Below, piece after piece: positions 42,993 to 52,790 of a stretch of DNA of 64,000 nt. A program made the position numbers and the translations under genes. Origin of the DNA: Arsenophonus sp052174455 (GTDB lineage: Bacteria; Pseudomonadota; Gammaproteobacteria; Enterobacterales; Enterobacteriaceae). The notes under the pieces are model-generated. The model was not told the DNA's origin and searched no databases. It saw only the letters and a program-made list of their open reading frames with translations. Where the stretch lies: positions 140,278 to 204,277 of the forward strand of contig JBQMRP010000057.1 of NCBI GenBank assembly GCA_052174455.1, given 5' to 3'. Each line of letters opens with the position of its first letter. Positions within the stretch are counted from its first letter, which is position 1.

Positions 42993-43895
42993 ACAAACTG
43001 AGTTATTAGCAAATCTCCTAGTATAACCGGTTAGTTACACGTCACTCATTTCCTTGTGAATCTGTTCTGTATCATTAATTGGACGTTGTTTACTACTAGG
43101 TCAGTAAAGTTAATTTCCCTAGATGATTCCCATTTTTAAGAAAACGGAGGAGCAACTTAAATAACATTAAAGGGTTGTTTTTTTGATTTAAACCTCTTTG
43201 CGTATCGACTTCATATCTTTAGTATCGCAAAATCCGATTTAATCAAATTCGTGGTTCTTACTGATGCCCAGTGCGCTGACAGGACATTATAGAATGCCAG
43301 CAATTATTTTTATAATTCTCCAACATCTTTATCGCTGTAGGATACGCTGAAAACCTTGCCAATAAAGCATAAAAGGTTTTGTTAGCGGCATCACAACTCT
43401 CTGCTATCCAAATCTTCCGCATATCACCTTAATTTTCGGTGTTAAATACTCTTGCAGAGTCCAGATAGCGGATGAGTTATTTTATGTACACACCAACAGC
43501 GTTCCTGTTGTAATCTTTTAACCTTAGGAACTTTAATCTCAACATCACTAATAGCGATCTGTATGATTCGCTGCGGCAAATAACCGTTACAGACGAAGCA
43601 TTGTTGGGAGCTGCTCATTATAAGGCAGCGTTCAAGGTCTTATTGCAAAATGATTTTCAAGCTAAACCTCAACAGCGATCTACCTATTAGGTAGCCTTCA
43701 GAATTACAGATGAGTTCATCCAAAAGAATAGATATCCTCTAGTTTAGAGGATATTATAGAGTAACTTTTTGTTGCATATCATTTCTCTGTTGTTGAAATT
43801 ATCCATGAAATTAATTAATAGTAATAAGCAACCTTCTCCGAAGGTATATACAACAGAAATGAGCATAACTCGGAAAAATAGGAATTTAACCGTTT
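42993..43895 (-). mobile_element. IS256-like element remnant (copy D), internally deleted
   Basis: Minus-strand IS256-like remnant with both ends but lacking the central part: at about 43,500 the sequence passes directly from the 'RCWVHK' region to the N-terminal 'E-K-V-P-K-L' region near 43,530. It faces plus-oriented copy E across a short IS481-like fragment. Confidence 0.66.
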
Positions 43896-43969
43896 ATCTA
43901 CAGAATTTAATATAACAAAACATCACCTTAGTCACCAGAAAATTCTTAAACGAATGATATATCGAACAA

Positions 43970-44135
43970 TCTATTAGACATACATGAAATGGGCTTTAAA
44001 ACCATCATTTCAATTTTACTAAAGAGCTTTAGATCAATCTACATCAATATATTTCTCTGTATAATCAGAAATTACTCAATCTAACATTGAGTAGTAAAAC
44101 CTCATTGCAGTCTAAAAAGAATTGATTTAAAGTTA
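43970..44135 (+). mobile_element. IS481-like element fragment (copy 5, 3' end only)
   Basis: Contains 'ctgtataatcagaaattactcaatctaac...gagtagtaaaacctcattgcagtct', matching the 3' end of copy 6 (50,490-50,575). Only the last part of the transposase is left. It lies between two inverted IS256-like copies. Confidence 0.6.
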
Positions 44136-44311
44136 AAACTAATTATTTAATAGTATAATACTATCTTCCGGGGGGGGAATAATAACTAAGTTATCTTAAC
44201 TAACTAATATGGAACTGATAACTAATTATAAACGCAATATATATTCAGTTGTTTGCTGCATAATTAAGCCATAGGTTAAACCGCCAACTGTACTAATAAA
44301 CTGGTATTAAG

Positions 44312-45708
44312 TTGTGCTTATTTCTAATGTAGAGAGCTTCTGAGAAGGTAAAATATCTTATTGATTTTATTTTATAAATCATTTAAATAATAGAGAGATG
44401 ATGCGCCATGAAAAATCTAACTTATAAATATCCGAAAAATCAGATATTACCCGGAATTTTTTTTTGCATGAACTCATCCGTAATGGTAGGTGATAGGTAG
44501 TTGATAGGCACCGCTGTTGATACAGAGCTCGAATCCATGCTTCTATAACCTAATCAACACTGTCTTGTCGGCGGCAGATCTGCATATCATCGTCCGTAAC
44601 AGTTATTTATCACAGCGAATCATATGCAGACTAATATTGGCATTTTAAGATTAAAGTGCCTAAGATTAAAAAGGGGGATTGCATTGGTAACAGAATATAA
44701 CTCAATATTTCATTGCTACCGTCTTATCTGAAGCGTGCAAAATATCGAAGAGTTGTTACTATTGTCTGTCATTTGAGATATTATCAACCGGTAATTTTTA
44801 TAAAGCCCTGAACACACTTCATAATGAAAAGCACATCATTTCTTTGCTAGTACCAATCAGCAGACCGAAATTCTGATGACTTAAAAAGCGCAGATAATGT
44901 GGTATTTACGTAATTTAGGAATACGTATTACGTTTATTCTTTGCAAATGACATAATTACCATTATCAGGCAAACTGATCGCCTTTTCTTGCTAATTGTTA
45001 TTAGCGGTACTATGCATAGCTATAAATTAGCTAGGTTCCGATAGAAGATTCTTATCAAGAATCAGAGGAAAACACTGAGCCAAATTTCTTAAGTGTCTTC
45101 GAGCGCAGAGCTTAACCGTATTTCCTAGATTTAGTAACGTGGGACGCGGTTACTTAGTTTTTTGGAATGCAATGGCAATATTCCTTGAAGTGCACCACCA
45201 ATGTTGGTGGATACATAAAAACTGATGTGCTGCTTCACTTCAAAAAGACATGTAACCAAAAGTTAATAGTGAGCTGCAGGAGGTTTGGATAACAGAGAGC
45301 GCAACGTTACTAATAAATCCCTTAATACTTTGTTGGCAAAATTTTCAGCGTATCCTGCAACGATAAAGAAGCTGAAGAAACAGGAAGAAGAATGAGTTGA
45401 GATTCTACGATTTTTCGTTAGTCGCGCTAGGCGACATAAGAACGACAAACTCGATTAAATTATCTCTTGCAACTAGACTAACGAAGCTGATGTACGAAGC
45501 AATGCTGTTCAAAAAAGAATCTTTTAACGCTACTTAAGCTGACCCATTTACCATTTGCTAAAAAAATCGGGAACCGAGTAAGGAGATTTGAATTGCTGTA
45601 ACCTTGTTGATCTTAGTGGTAAACAACGTTCAATTTAAGGATGGAGAATAGATTTATGAAGGATCATAGCATAACTTGACCGTCATACGCTAGATTTGTT
45701 AATAACTC
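44312..45708 (+). mobile_element. IS256-like element remnant (copy E)
   Basis: Near full-length plus-strand IS256-like remnant. Readable pieces are 'AYHRP-QLFIT', 'ILRLKCLRLKRGIALVTEYN' near 44,640-44,700 (family LKVPKLRKG), 'LLPSYLKRAKYRRVVTIV' near 44,720-44,770 and 'FNLRMENR-I' near 45,620. Minus-strand open frame 45,263-45,448 is a shadow. It ends at 'taataactcagttaag', the same terminus as the other copies. Confidence 0.72.
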
Positions 45709-46248
45709 AGTTAAGAACAATAAGTTATTCAGTCAAAAATAATTTATGCTATAAAACATATATAGCATAGAATGCAAAATTCATAATCTAATAAAAATAT
45801 CAGTTAAAATTAACAATTATCAGATCAGCATAAATAAATTTAAAGACTAATATTAAAATATTTTATTTAAATAACAGCACTTATTATTAATTTAAGCATA
45901 AATATTAATTTAATTTCAATAATATTAACATTAAATTAATAAAATTCTCAATTTATTAATTCATGCTTCTCTATTCTATTAAATTAATAAATGTTGATCA
46001 TAAAATAATTTGTAATTAAACTATTAATCGAGAATTTTTCTGCTTATTAATATTCAATTATGTTACTAGTTTATTATTTATTAGGATAATTTCTTGGTTT
46101 AGTTAACGACTATTACCCGATATGATCGGATTTAGAAAATTTGTTGTTTGAGTATTTCAGATAAATACTTTACTAAGTTATATTGTTTAAAATTACTGCA
46201 TAGATTAAATGATAAATCACTATTTAATCTATTTAATGAGGCTAATTT
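45709..46248. other. Spacer upstream of ybhA
   Basis: About 540 bases of very AT-rich DNA between IS256-like copy E and ybhA. It must include the ybhA promoter, but no clear -35/-10 pair stands out. A GAGG site 8-11 bases before the ybhA ATG is the likely ribosome site. Confidence 0.4.
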
Positions 46249-47067
46249 ATGTCATATCGCGTCATTGCTTTAGATCTTGATGGTACCCTATTAAATCCAC
46301 AAAAACAAATCTTACCACAGTCTTTAACAGCTATAAACCAAGCTCGTCGGCAAGGAATTAAAGTTATTATTGCTACCGGCCGTCATCATGTTTCAATTCA
46401 TCCATTTTATCAAGCACTAAATTTAGATACACCAGCAATTTGTTGCAATGGCACTTATCTCTATGACTATCAGGCTAAAAAAGTACTAGAATCGGATCCG
46501 CTATCAATAGAAGAAGCGACTAAAGTGATTGCATATTTGAAAGGTACTGATATCAATCACTTAATGTATGTTGATGATGCCATGCTATATCAACAGTATA
46601 ATGACACTATCGAACGAACCTTAAAATGGGCAGATTCTTTACCTAAAAATCAACGTCCAAATATTTATAAAGTTGATAACTTCAACACAGCAATTCAACA
46701 GGTTACTGCTATTTGGAAATTTGCCACTTATACACCTGATATTAAAAAATTACAGCTTTTTAGGCAAACTATTCAACAAGAGCTAAAGCTTGCTTGCGAA
46801 TGGTCATGGTTTGACCAAGTTGATATTGCTAAAAAAGGCAATAGCAAAGGTTTGCGTTTACAACGTTGGGTAGAATCACAAGGCTTAGCGATGAAAGATG
46901 TAATCGCTTTTGGTGATAATTTTAATGATGTCAGCATGCTAACGGCGGCAAATCTTGGCGTTGCAATGGGTAATAGTTGTGATGAGGTAAAAAAACATGC
47001 TGATATAATTACCGATCAAAATAGCGCGCCAGGGATTGCTGAAGTGATACAAAAATATGTGTTATAA
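46249..47067 (+). CDS. ybhA: YbhA, HAD-family pyridoxal phosphate/sugar-phosphate phosphatase
   Basis: A Cof-type HAD hydrolase of 272 residues, the same length as E. coli YbhA, which dephosphorylates pyridoxal 5'-phosphate and some sugar phosphates. The nucleophile motif is 'LDLDGTLLNP' (D9, D11), motif II is near 'IIATGRHH', and the metal-binding 'FGDNFNDVSML' is at about 221-231 with the conserved lysine in 'GNSKG'. The cap-region signatures 'ATGRHHVSIHPFYQAL', 'DTPAICCNGTYLYDY', 'LMYVDDAMLY' and 'CEWSWFDQVDIAKKGNSKG' identify YbhA rather than its paralogue YidA. The product starts at an ATG after a GAGG ribosome site. It stands alone between IS remnants. Confidence 0.93.
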   Translation: MSYRVIALDLDGTLLNPQKQILPQSLTAINQARRQGIKVIIATGRHHVSIHPFYQALNLDTPAICCNGTYLYDYQAKKVLESDPLSIEEATKVIAYLKGTDINHLMYVDDAMLYQQYNDTIERTLKWADSLPKNQRPNIYKVDNFNTAIQQVTAIWKFATYTPDIKKLQLFRQTIQQELKLACEWSWFDQVDIAKKGNSKGLRLQRWVESQGLAMKDVIAFGDNFNDVSMLTAANLGVAMGNSCDEVKKHADIITDQNSAPGIAEVIQKYVL

Positions 47068-47129
47068 AAAACTATAAAGCTATTCACAACACAAGGCAAT
47101 AACCTTTGTTAACCATTACAACCTAGAAG

Positions 47130-47543
47130 ATAATATGTCTTGGCTTATGTTAGCAACAGGTTACTGCTTTACTCCCAGAGTATTTTATATCCACATATGC
47201 ATTTTAATTGTTGTGCTTTCAAAAATTTTTTTCTAGTCAAATAATTTGGTAATAAAAGATCCTATGTCATGGAATCTACTCAGCCATCTTTTTGATCGGC
47301 TAAAATAACTGTTCAGAATTTGAATGTAGAATTCATTTTACCAACAACTTTCTGATTACCAACATTATTAAGCAATTCTGGGTAATTTCATACTCTCTGA
47401 CAAAGGGATTTCTTATAATTTACCTCCATCCCGAGCAAAAGATAGATTCTTTATTGATGATCTTTTTAAGAAAATACCTAAAACACTCTGCATTAAACTC
47501 TTTAAGAATCTCATCGTTTACATGACTTCTGTTGTCTCTGGCA
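47130..47543 (-). mobile_element. IS1595-like element remnant (copy g), cut by IS256-like copy F
   Basis: Minus-strand IS1595-like remnant with the standard left end and C-terminal region. It stops at 'ctctggcaattaaa', where the IS256-like terminus 'gttattaataaatctgg' begins. Thus the IS256-like copy inserted into or deleted part of an older IS1595-like copy. Confidence 0.64.
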
Positions 47544-48960
47544 ATTAAAGTTATTAATAAATCTGGTGTATGAGAGGTCAGTTTCTGCGATCTGATACTT
47601 CATAAATTTATTTTCCATCCTTAAATTAGATATTGTTTACAAGTAGGATCAGCATAGGTAACCTAGTTAGCTAGTTATAGATTTTTAAGCAAACGAAGAG
47701 CAGATTAAGTAGCATTGAAAGGGTTATTTTTTCGAAGCACAGTGCTTCGTAGATCAGCTTCATAATCTTACTATCGCAAAAGCTGATTTAATCAGATTCG
47801 TCGTTTTTATTGACACCACTGCGCTCATAGGAAGCTATAAAATGCCAACAGTTCCTTGATCTTTCTCTAGCTTTTTCATTCCTGCAGGGATACCCCCTCC
47901 CTGAAATCCATTGACAATAAAACATCAAGGGATTTATTAACAACATCACAACTCTCTGCTAGCTAGATCTTCCGCATCTCACCTTAATTTTTGGTTCTAC
48001 ACGCCTTTGGAGAGCTAAACGTCAATACATTAGCTATTTTGTGTAGCTAATAGCGTTAGTGCTACATGTCCATAAATATCTTTGCTATTACATTGCAAAA
48101 ACTAATAGCAGCATCTCCCATAGCAAATCTAGGAGATACAGTTTAAGGTACTCACTTGCAAGCCATCTAGAAGATTAGCTCAACCCAATTCTAACTTTTG
48201 ATCATCATTTTCGACTGTAACGAGATTCCTTACGTGAATACGCAGTGATATTAATAATTAAGCAGTAGACAAAAGCGATTAAGATATACCTGATGGGACA
48301 GTATATTTCATCGGAATAGAAATAAACGTTAGGTATATCTCTAAATCACATAAGTACCATATTGTCTGCGCTTTTTAAGTCATTAGAATTTCGGTCTGCT
48401 GATTGGTACTAGAAAAGAGATCATATGCTTTTCATTGTGAAGTGCGTTCAGAAATTTGTAAAAAATTACCGATTGATAATATCTAAAATATACAGACAAT
48501 AGTAAAAACTCTTCAATACTTTGTACACTTAAGATAAGACGGTAGCAATGAACTATTGAGTTATATTCTGTTACCAATGCAATCTCCCTTTTTAATCTTA
48601 GGCACTTTTTAATCTCAAAATGCCAATATTAGTCTGCATATGATTCGCTGTAATGAATAACTGTTACGGTCACACAGCAGGAGACCTCATTGATAAGTCG
48701 AAGTTGAGCATATTGTTAGAATGGCTTCGAGCTTCCGCCTCAACAGCGCTGATATCAGGTAACTGACACTATTATGGATAGTTCATGAAATAGATAAAAG
48801 CACAGATAGTATCCGGTTTCGTGGATACTTATGGTAAAATTTTCATGGTATATCATCTATATTTTATTAAAATAATTTATGAATTAATCATAAGGATACG
48901 TCATCAATCTCCAAAATCTCATGACTAAAATGATCATAACTCATTTTTTCCTCATAGCAA
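47543..48960 (-). mobile_element. IS256-like element remnant (copy F)
   Basis: Near full-length minus-strand IS256-like remnant. The open frame at 48,383-48,577 reads 'MVTEYNSIVHCYRLILSVQS' and on, with 'IEEFLLLSVYFRYYQSVIFY' and 'KFLNALHNEK' resembling the family's 'SIEELLPWLYLRGISTGDFYEALKALLGEKA' region; it is a transposase fragment, not a gene. Ends align with copies A-E. Confidence 0.72.
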
Positions 48961-49529
48961 TCTATGTTTACTTTTAAAAAAGCTATCCTATTATAGGATA
49001 ATTATGAACATTTCAAATAAGAATAAATAAATTGTGCTTTTTCTATTTTATTTATAATAAAAATAGTAAATAAATAGTATTTTTTAAATAAATTTAATTT
49101 AAGTAGATATGATATTTACTGTTATTTTTAGTCGATTTAGTTTCCCATATTGTATCAGCGAAAAACTAGTATAAAATTACAACATAAATGTGTTAATTTT
49201 TATTATAATTATTTTAATATATAAGAAGATATGATCATTTAAACTGATTTAGCTAAAATCTGGTAAACCTGTTAAGACAGTTATTCAATTTTTTTATGAA
49301 CAACATATAGGTAGTTGTGCAGATTTTTAATCCTATGAAAAATATTTACTTTTTTAAGTATCTGATTTTATCAAAAAAAATTTTATTTAAATTTAAATAT
49401 TAAGTTTTAAGCACAAATTACAAAAAATATTTTTGATTAAAAATATTTTTGTATAAGAAGTTTATAAAAATAAATAGGTATAAATTATACCACTGCTTTT
49501 CTTTGAATGCTCCTAAATTGTTAAGGAAT
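48961..49529 (+). pseudogene. Unidentified plus-strand pseudogene remnant
   Basis: AT-rich region with a short readable plus-strand stretch near 49,253-49,365: 'GKPVKTVIQFFYEQHIGSCA' after one frame correction, then 'SYEKYLLF'. It is followed by a terminator-like hairpin at 49,530, which suggests a decayed plus-strand gene. I do not recognise the family, and the call rests only on this stretch and the hairpin. Confidence 0.3.
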
Positions 49530-49574
49530 CCGATAATTTTAATTATCACCTATTTAAACTATCGGTTTTTATTT
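49530..49574 (+). terminator. Probable intrinsic terminator
   Basis: Arms CCGATAATTT and AAACTATCGG (one mismatch, loop about 15 bases) end in TTTTTATTT on the plus strand. It probably ended the decayed gene to its left. Confidence 0.55.
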
Positions 49575-49679
49575 ATCACTAACTAATTAATTGTTTGGTC
49601 CAAGACCATTATTAGATCCTCATCACATTGACTTATTTAGTGTAATATATTTAATAAGAGATATAAGTTTATAGAAAAT

Positions 49680-50580
49680 ATCCTGATGAAGCTCATCATC
49701 AGGAAACTACAATGCCTAAAATCAAAGCTCCGATTCAGGATAGCGGATAGCCTGCGTATACTTTAGCTAGTCATTATGGCATATCCAGACTTTACCGTTA
49801 CTGAATGCAAAAACAAAATAATGTTAATGATCACAACTATATCCCTATCATTTGCTGATAACTTTATCGCCCGCTTAAGAGAAATCGTAGGCGCTTTTTC
49901 TGCTAAAACGTTTTTTTCTTTATCTCACCTAAGGGGAAGCCCTGTTTAAGTTAGCTAAAAGTAGAAAAAATTTACATGAAACAAAGAAGGAATTCGTTTC
50001 CTTTAAAGCCGAAACCTAAAACGTTTAAAAACTACAAGCCTACAGTTCTACACCTGTACGTAGATGTAGTTATTTTTTACAAATACTAAACGGAGCTTCA
50101 CGACATTATCTTTTACAGATATAGTATAATAGTGCTCCACTAAATAGGTTTTATCTGTCTATACAAGGCCTAAGACTGTGCCTAATGCTCGAGACTTCTT
50201 ACGTGATTTTAAACGAACATGTCCATGATTATTAATATAGTACTTAGAAATAATAACAAAAAATTTATAGGCAGCTTTTTGGTTTGCGAAACCGTTCAAT
50301 CACTAGAAAATATCAATTTAATCGTTTTGCGTGCAGAGCTTTGGTATAGAACACTGACTTATATTGCTGATGCATTCTCAAACGAGAATAGCATGATCGA
50401 GTGATTTAATGGACACAAGAAGATAAGCTGCAAAGTCATCATTCCAATAATGCTCAAAAAGTTTTTGATTATTCTATGCAAGTATATTTAACTGTGCAAT
50501 CAGAAACTACTCAATTAGTATTAGGTAGTAAAACTCCATTTCAGATTATGAAATTAGTTCAAAACTAAATCCGAATTTTT
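49680..50580 (+). mobile_element. IS481-like element remnant (copy 6), most complete
   Basis: This copy best supports the family call. It starts 'ETTMPKIKAPIQDSG', then 'PAYTLASHYGI', 'KPKTFKNYKPTVLHLYVDV', 'NKKFIGSFLVCETVQS' (family NGKEFTDRLFG), 'NLIVLRAELWYRTLTYIADA' (family FDLLCQALGIEHRLTPPKRP), 'SMIE-FNGH' (family GMVERFNGR) and a C-terminal 'GSKTPFQIMK' (family HKTPIEAMK). The open frame at 50,219-50,404 is one fragment. Several frameshifts and a stop near residue 14 inactivate it. Confidence 0.78.
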
Positions 50581-52194
50581 AAAAAAAACTATACTAATTA
50601 CGGGAAGTAACAGGTAGGATATGATGCCTACTGATACTATGGTATCCTTGGCACGATAATACCATCTGCTAGACTAGGGTTCATTTACTACCTGCCAAGT
50701 TGTCACAGCAGACACCGTGATCACCAATTAGAGATTACATGGATCTCTTGGCTCCAATATCTCTCGGGGTGATTATCCCATTCGGGATAAAGATACCTCG
50801 GCGCGTATCTAATAATCTGTTGCCATTTATTTACCGTCTCTAATAGTTCGCCTGACCTAAGCTCAGGAGCTAAATGAGCAGCATAGTTGAAGTATACCGA
50901 TGACAGCCTACAAATTATCAATCTCAATATTCGTTTAGCGGGTGACTTTTTCCCAGGTGCTTAGTAGTTTTTCAGGCGGCGTTATGTCCAGTAACATCAT
51001 TTAAACGCAGGCACGTCAGCCAGGTTGTTCTTCTGATAACACTTGCATGAAATTGGGTTCCTGCACCCAGCGATATTGGGCTAGCACAATAAAAATATCG
51101 TAAAATCAAATAGATTAAAAAAGGGCATCTCGGTCTTGTAGGTATTATTTATTATCATTATTATTTTTTTTGTAAAATAATCTGAACAGACAACTGTTAA
51201 CTACCTTTTGTTTCACCTGGATAAAGGTCTGATAATAGCTCAGATAGTCATCTACATCATCCTACCTTAATCAACAGTAGACACCGCTAACTTCCCCATG
51301 CACGTAAAGTAGAATTCATATAGAAGAAAGTTAGAATTTTTCTGTTGTTCATTATACAAATTTTACATTCTTCCTTTTTAAGGAATATTAGCCAGGTGTT
51401 TACTCCATAAAATTCGATAAGCCCGCTTATTACTCTCTCTACTATCTGTGAATGCTAAGCGGGCCCCGGGCACATCTTTATCCACTGTTAATAAAATCGA
51501 CCACTACGTAAAAATAAAACAATTGTTGATAACGACTTTGATCTGACCGGGTCTGTGAGCACAGACCCGGTTTAGATACATCGATGGTCTAATCAGGAGC
51601 ACATCACGCAGCCTTCTTCTTTGCTCTCCAAGGTCGCCAGAAATAATGGATGGCGATATCATGCTGACAACATTTTCCAAACTCGTGAGGTAGCTTAGCC
51701 AACAAGGTGTTTTTAGTAGAAATAATTATCAGACAAATCCTTTTTACCTTCACAAAAATACCAACGACCTCGTCCTAAATCTGCGTCAGAGTCGCTGCTA
51801 CCAGGAGTCTGTTAAGTAACTAGATTATCATTCAGGTAGTAAAACATATTGTGCAAAAGTGCTGTTTAGCACTAAATGGCGCACTACTAAAATCAACTGG
51901 ATATGGACGGATATAGATAAAGTATCATTCAGAAGAAGGGCGCGCGCTCACTTCTATCTAACTACCGCCTTATCTCATAGCCAAGTCAATCAGTTTTATA
52001 TTAATTAATCACTATAGCGTACGCGTAAATCCTACTAACTGGTATACCATCCATTAACTCATTTCTCGTTAATGATCGTTAAAAGAAATTTAAAGTGTCT
52101 TTATATAGCACGCCTACCATCAATAGCATATATCAAATCTTTCATATTTCATTTCATGAAATATATCTTCTATTGAAGATAGTTATCTTTTTAA
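50581..52194. other. Accessory region, part 1: GC-richer, no intact gene
   Basis: Composition is visibly richer in G+C than the surrounding DNA. The minus strand is readable in pieces: 'AQYRWVQEPNFMQVLSEEQP', 'MLLDITPPEKLLSTWEKVTR' near 50,950-51,100, then an open frame 50,721-50,927 with 'LETVNKWQQIIRYAPRYLYP' and 'EWDNHPERYWSQEIHVISNW', and further right 'LLAKLPHEFGKCCQHDIAIH' with 'YFWRPWRAKKKAA' ending in a stop near 51,610. These look like remnants of minus-strand genes of accessory type, but I do not recognise the families. A perfect inverted repeat lies at 51,546-51,571. Confidence 0.4.
51546..51571. repeat. Perfect GC-rich 12-bp inverted repeat
   Basis: ACCGGGTCTGTG and CACAGACCCGGT surround a 2-base centre AG. 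On the minus strand it lies about 40 bases past the stop of a readable reading frame ('WRAKKKAA'), so it may be a terminator stem, but no T tract follows on either strand. It could instead be a recombination or protein-binding site. Confidence 0.6.
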
Positions 52195-52790
52195 GAATTC
52201 AGATTTAACTTTAAACTAGTCTTTTATAGATTGGAATGAAGTTTTAGTACCTAATGTTGATTAGGATAATTTCTGATTTATAGCAAAACATATTAATGCA
52301 GAGTAATTTCAATCCCTTCACCAGATTAAAAAAAATAGCTTTACAGTACATATTCCATATGCTGATTAAATATCGCTGTGGTCATACCACATTTGTTTAA
52401 AAATGTATTAGCGGGCTAAGGCTGTGTTCTATATCAACCTCTGTAAACAAACGGACAAATTCATGTTTTCAGTAACTGCACCTTTTCTCGGGCTAAAAGG
52501 TAGCTTTATATATTATATAATCAATCATCAATATCATCTAATTTTCCCCTTTAACAACAATAAATTCGGATATGGTATATGATGCTTATTCAAAGTAAAT
52601 TTAGGCTCTCTTTCGCCTAAAGAACAAGACTGATTTTAAGTGTTATAGTTGCTTGATCATGGATCCTTATTATCATAATATTTTACTTTTAACTATGTCC
52701 TTTAATACTCATATTATCATGAATAGGATTTTAGATGAGAATCTATATAATTATTCGAGACTAAATAATTAAATCTATTAAGCAGATAAT
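52195..52790 (-). mobile_element. IS481-like element remnant (copy 7), internally deleted
   Basis: The minus-strand 3' end at 52,195-52,500 ('taactttaaactagtcttttatag...taatgttgattaggataatttctg') and the 5' end at 52,540-52,790 match copy 3. The central part containing the 'RRYLF' block is absent. It sits inside the accessory region. Confidence 0.6.

Noticed and set aside
45263..45448. Minus-strand 61-codon open frame with an RNA-binding-like start
   Set aside because: It lies antisense inside IS256-like copy E and has no counterpart in other copies; a shadow frame.
44312..45708. Alternating repeats as a possible CRISPR array or retron
   Set aside because: The repeats are long diverged IS copies without regular spacing, and no cas or reverse-transcriptase reading was found.
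46249..47067. First impression of ybhA as the paralogue yidA
   Set aside because: The blocks 'TGRHHVSIHPFYQAL', 'CCNGTYLYDY' and 'CEWSWFDQVDIAKKGNSKG' match YbhA rather than YidA, and the length of 272 residues fits.
48383..48577. 64-codon open frame as a possible small membrane protein
   Set aside because: The same sequence recurs in IS256-like copies E and A and matches the transposase N-terminal part.
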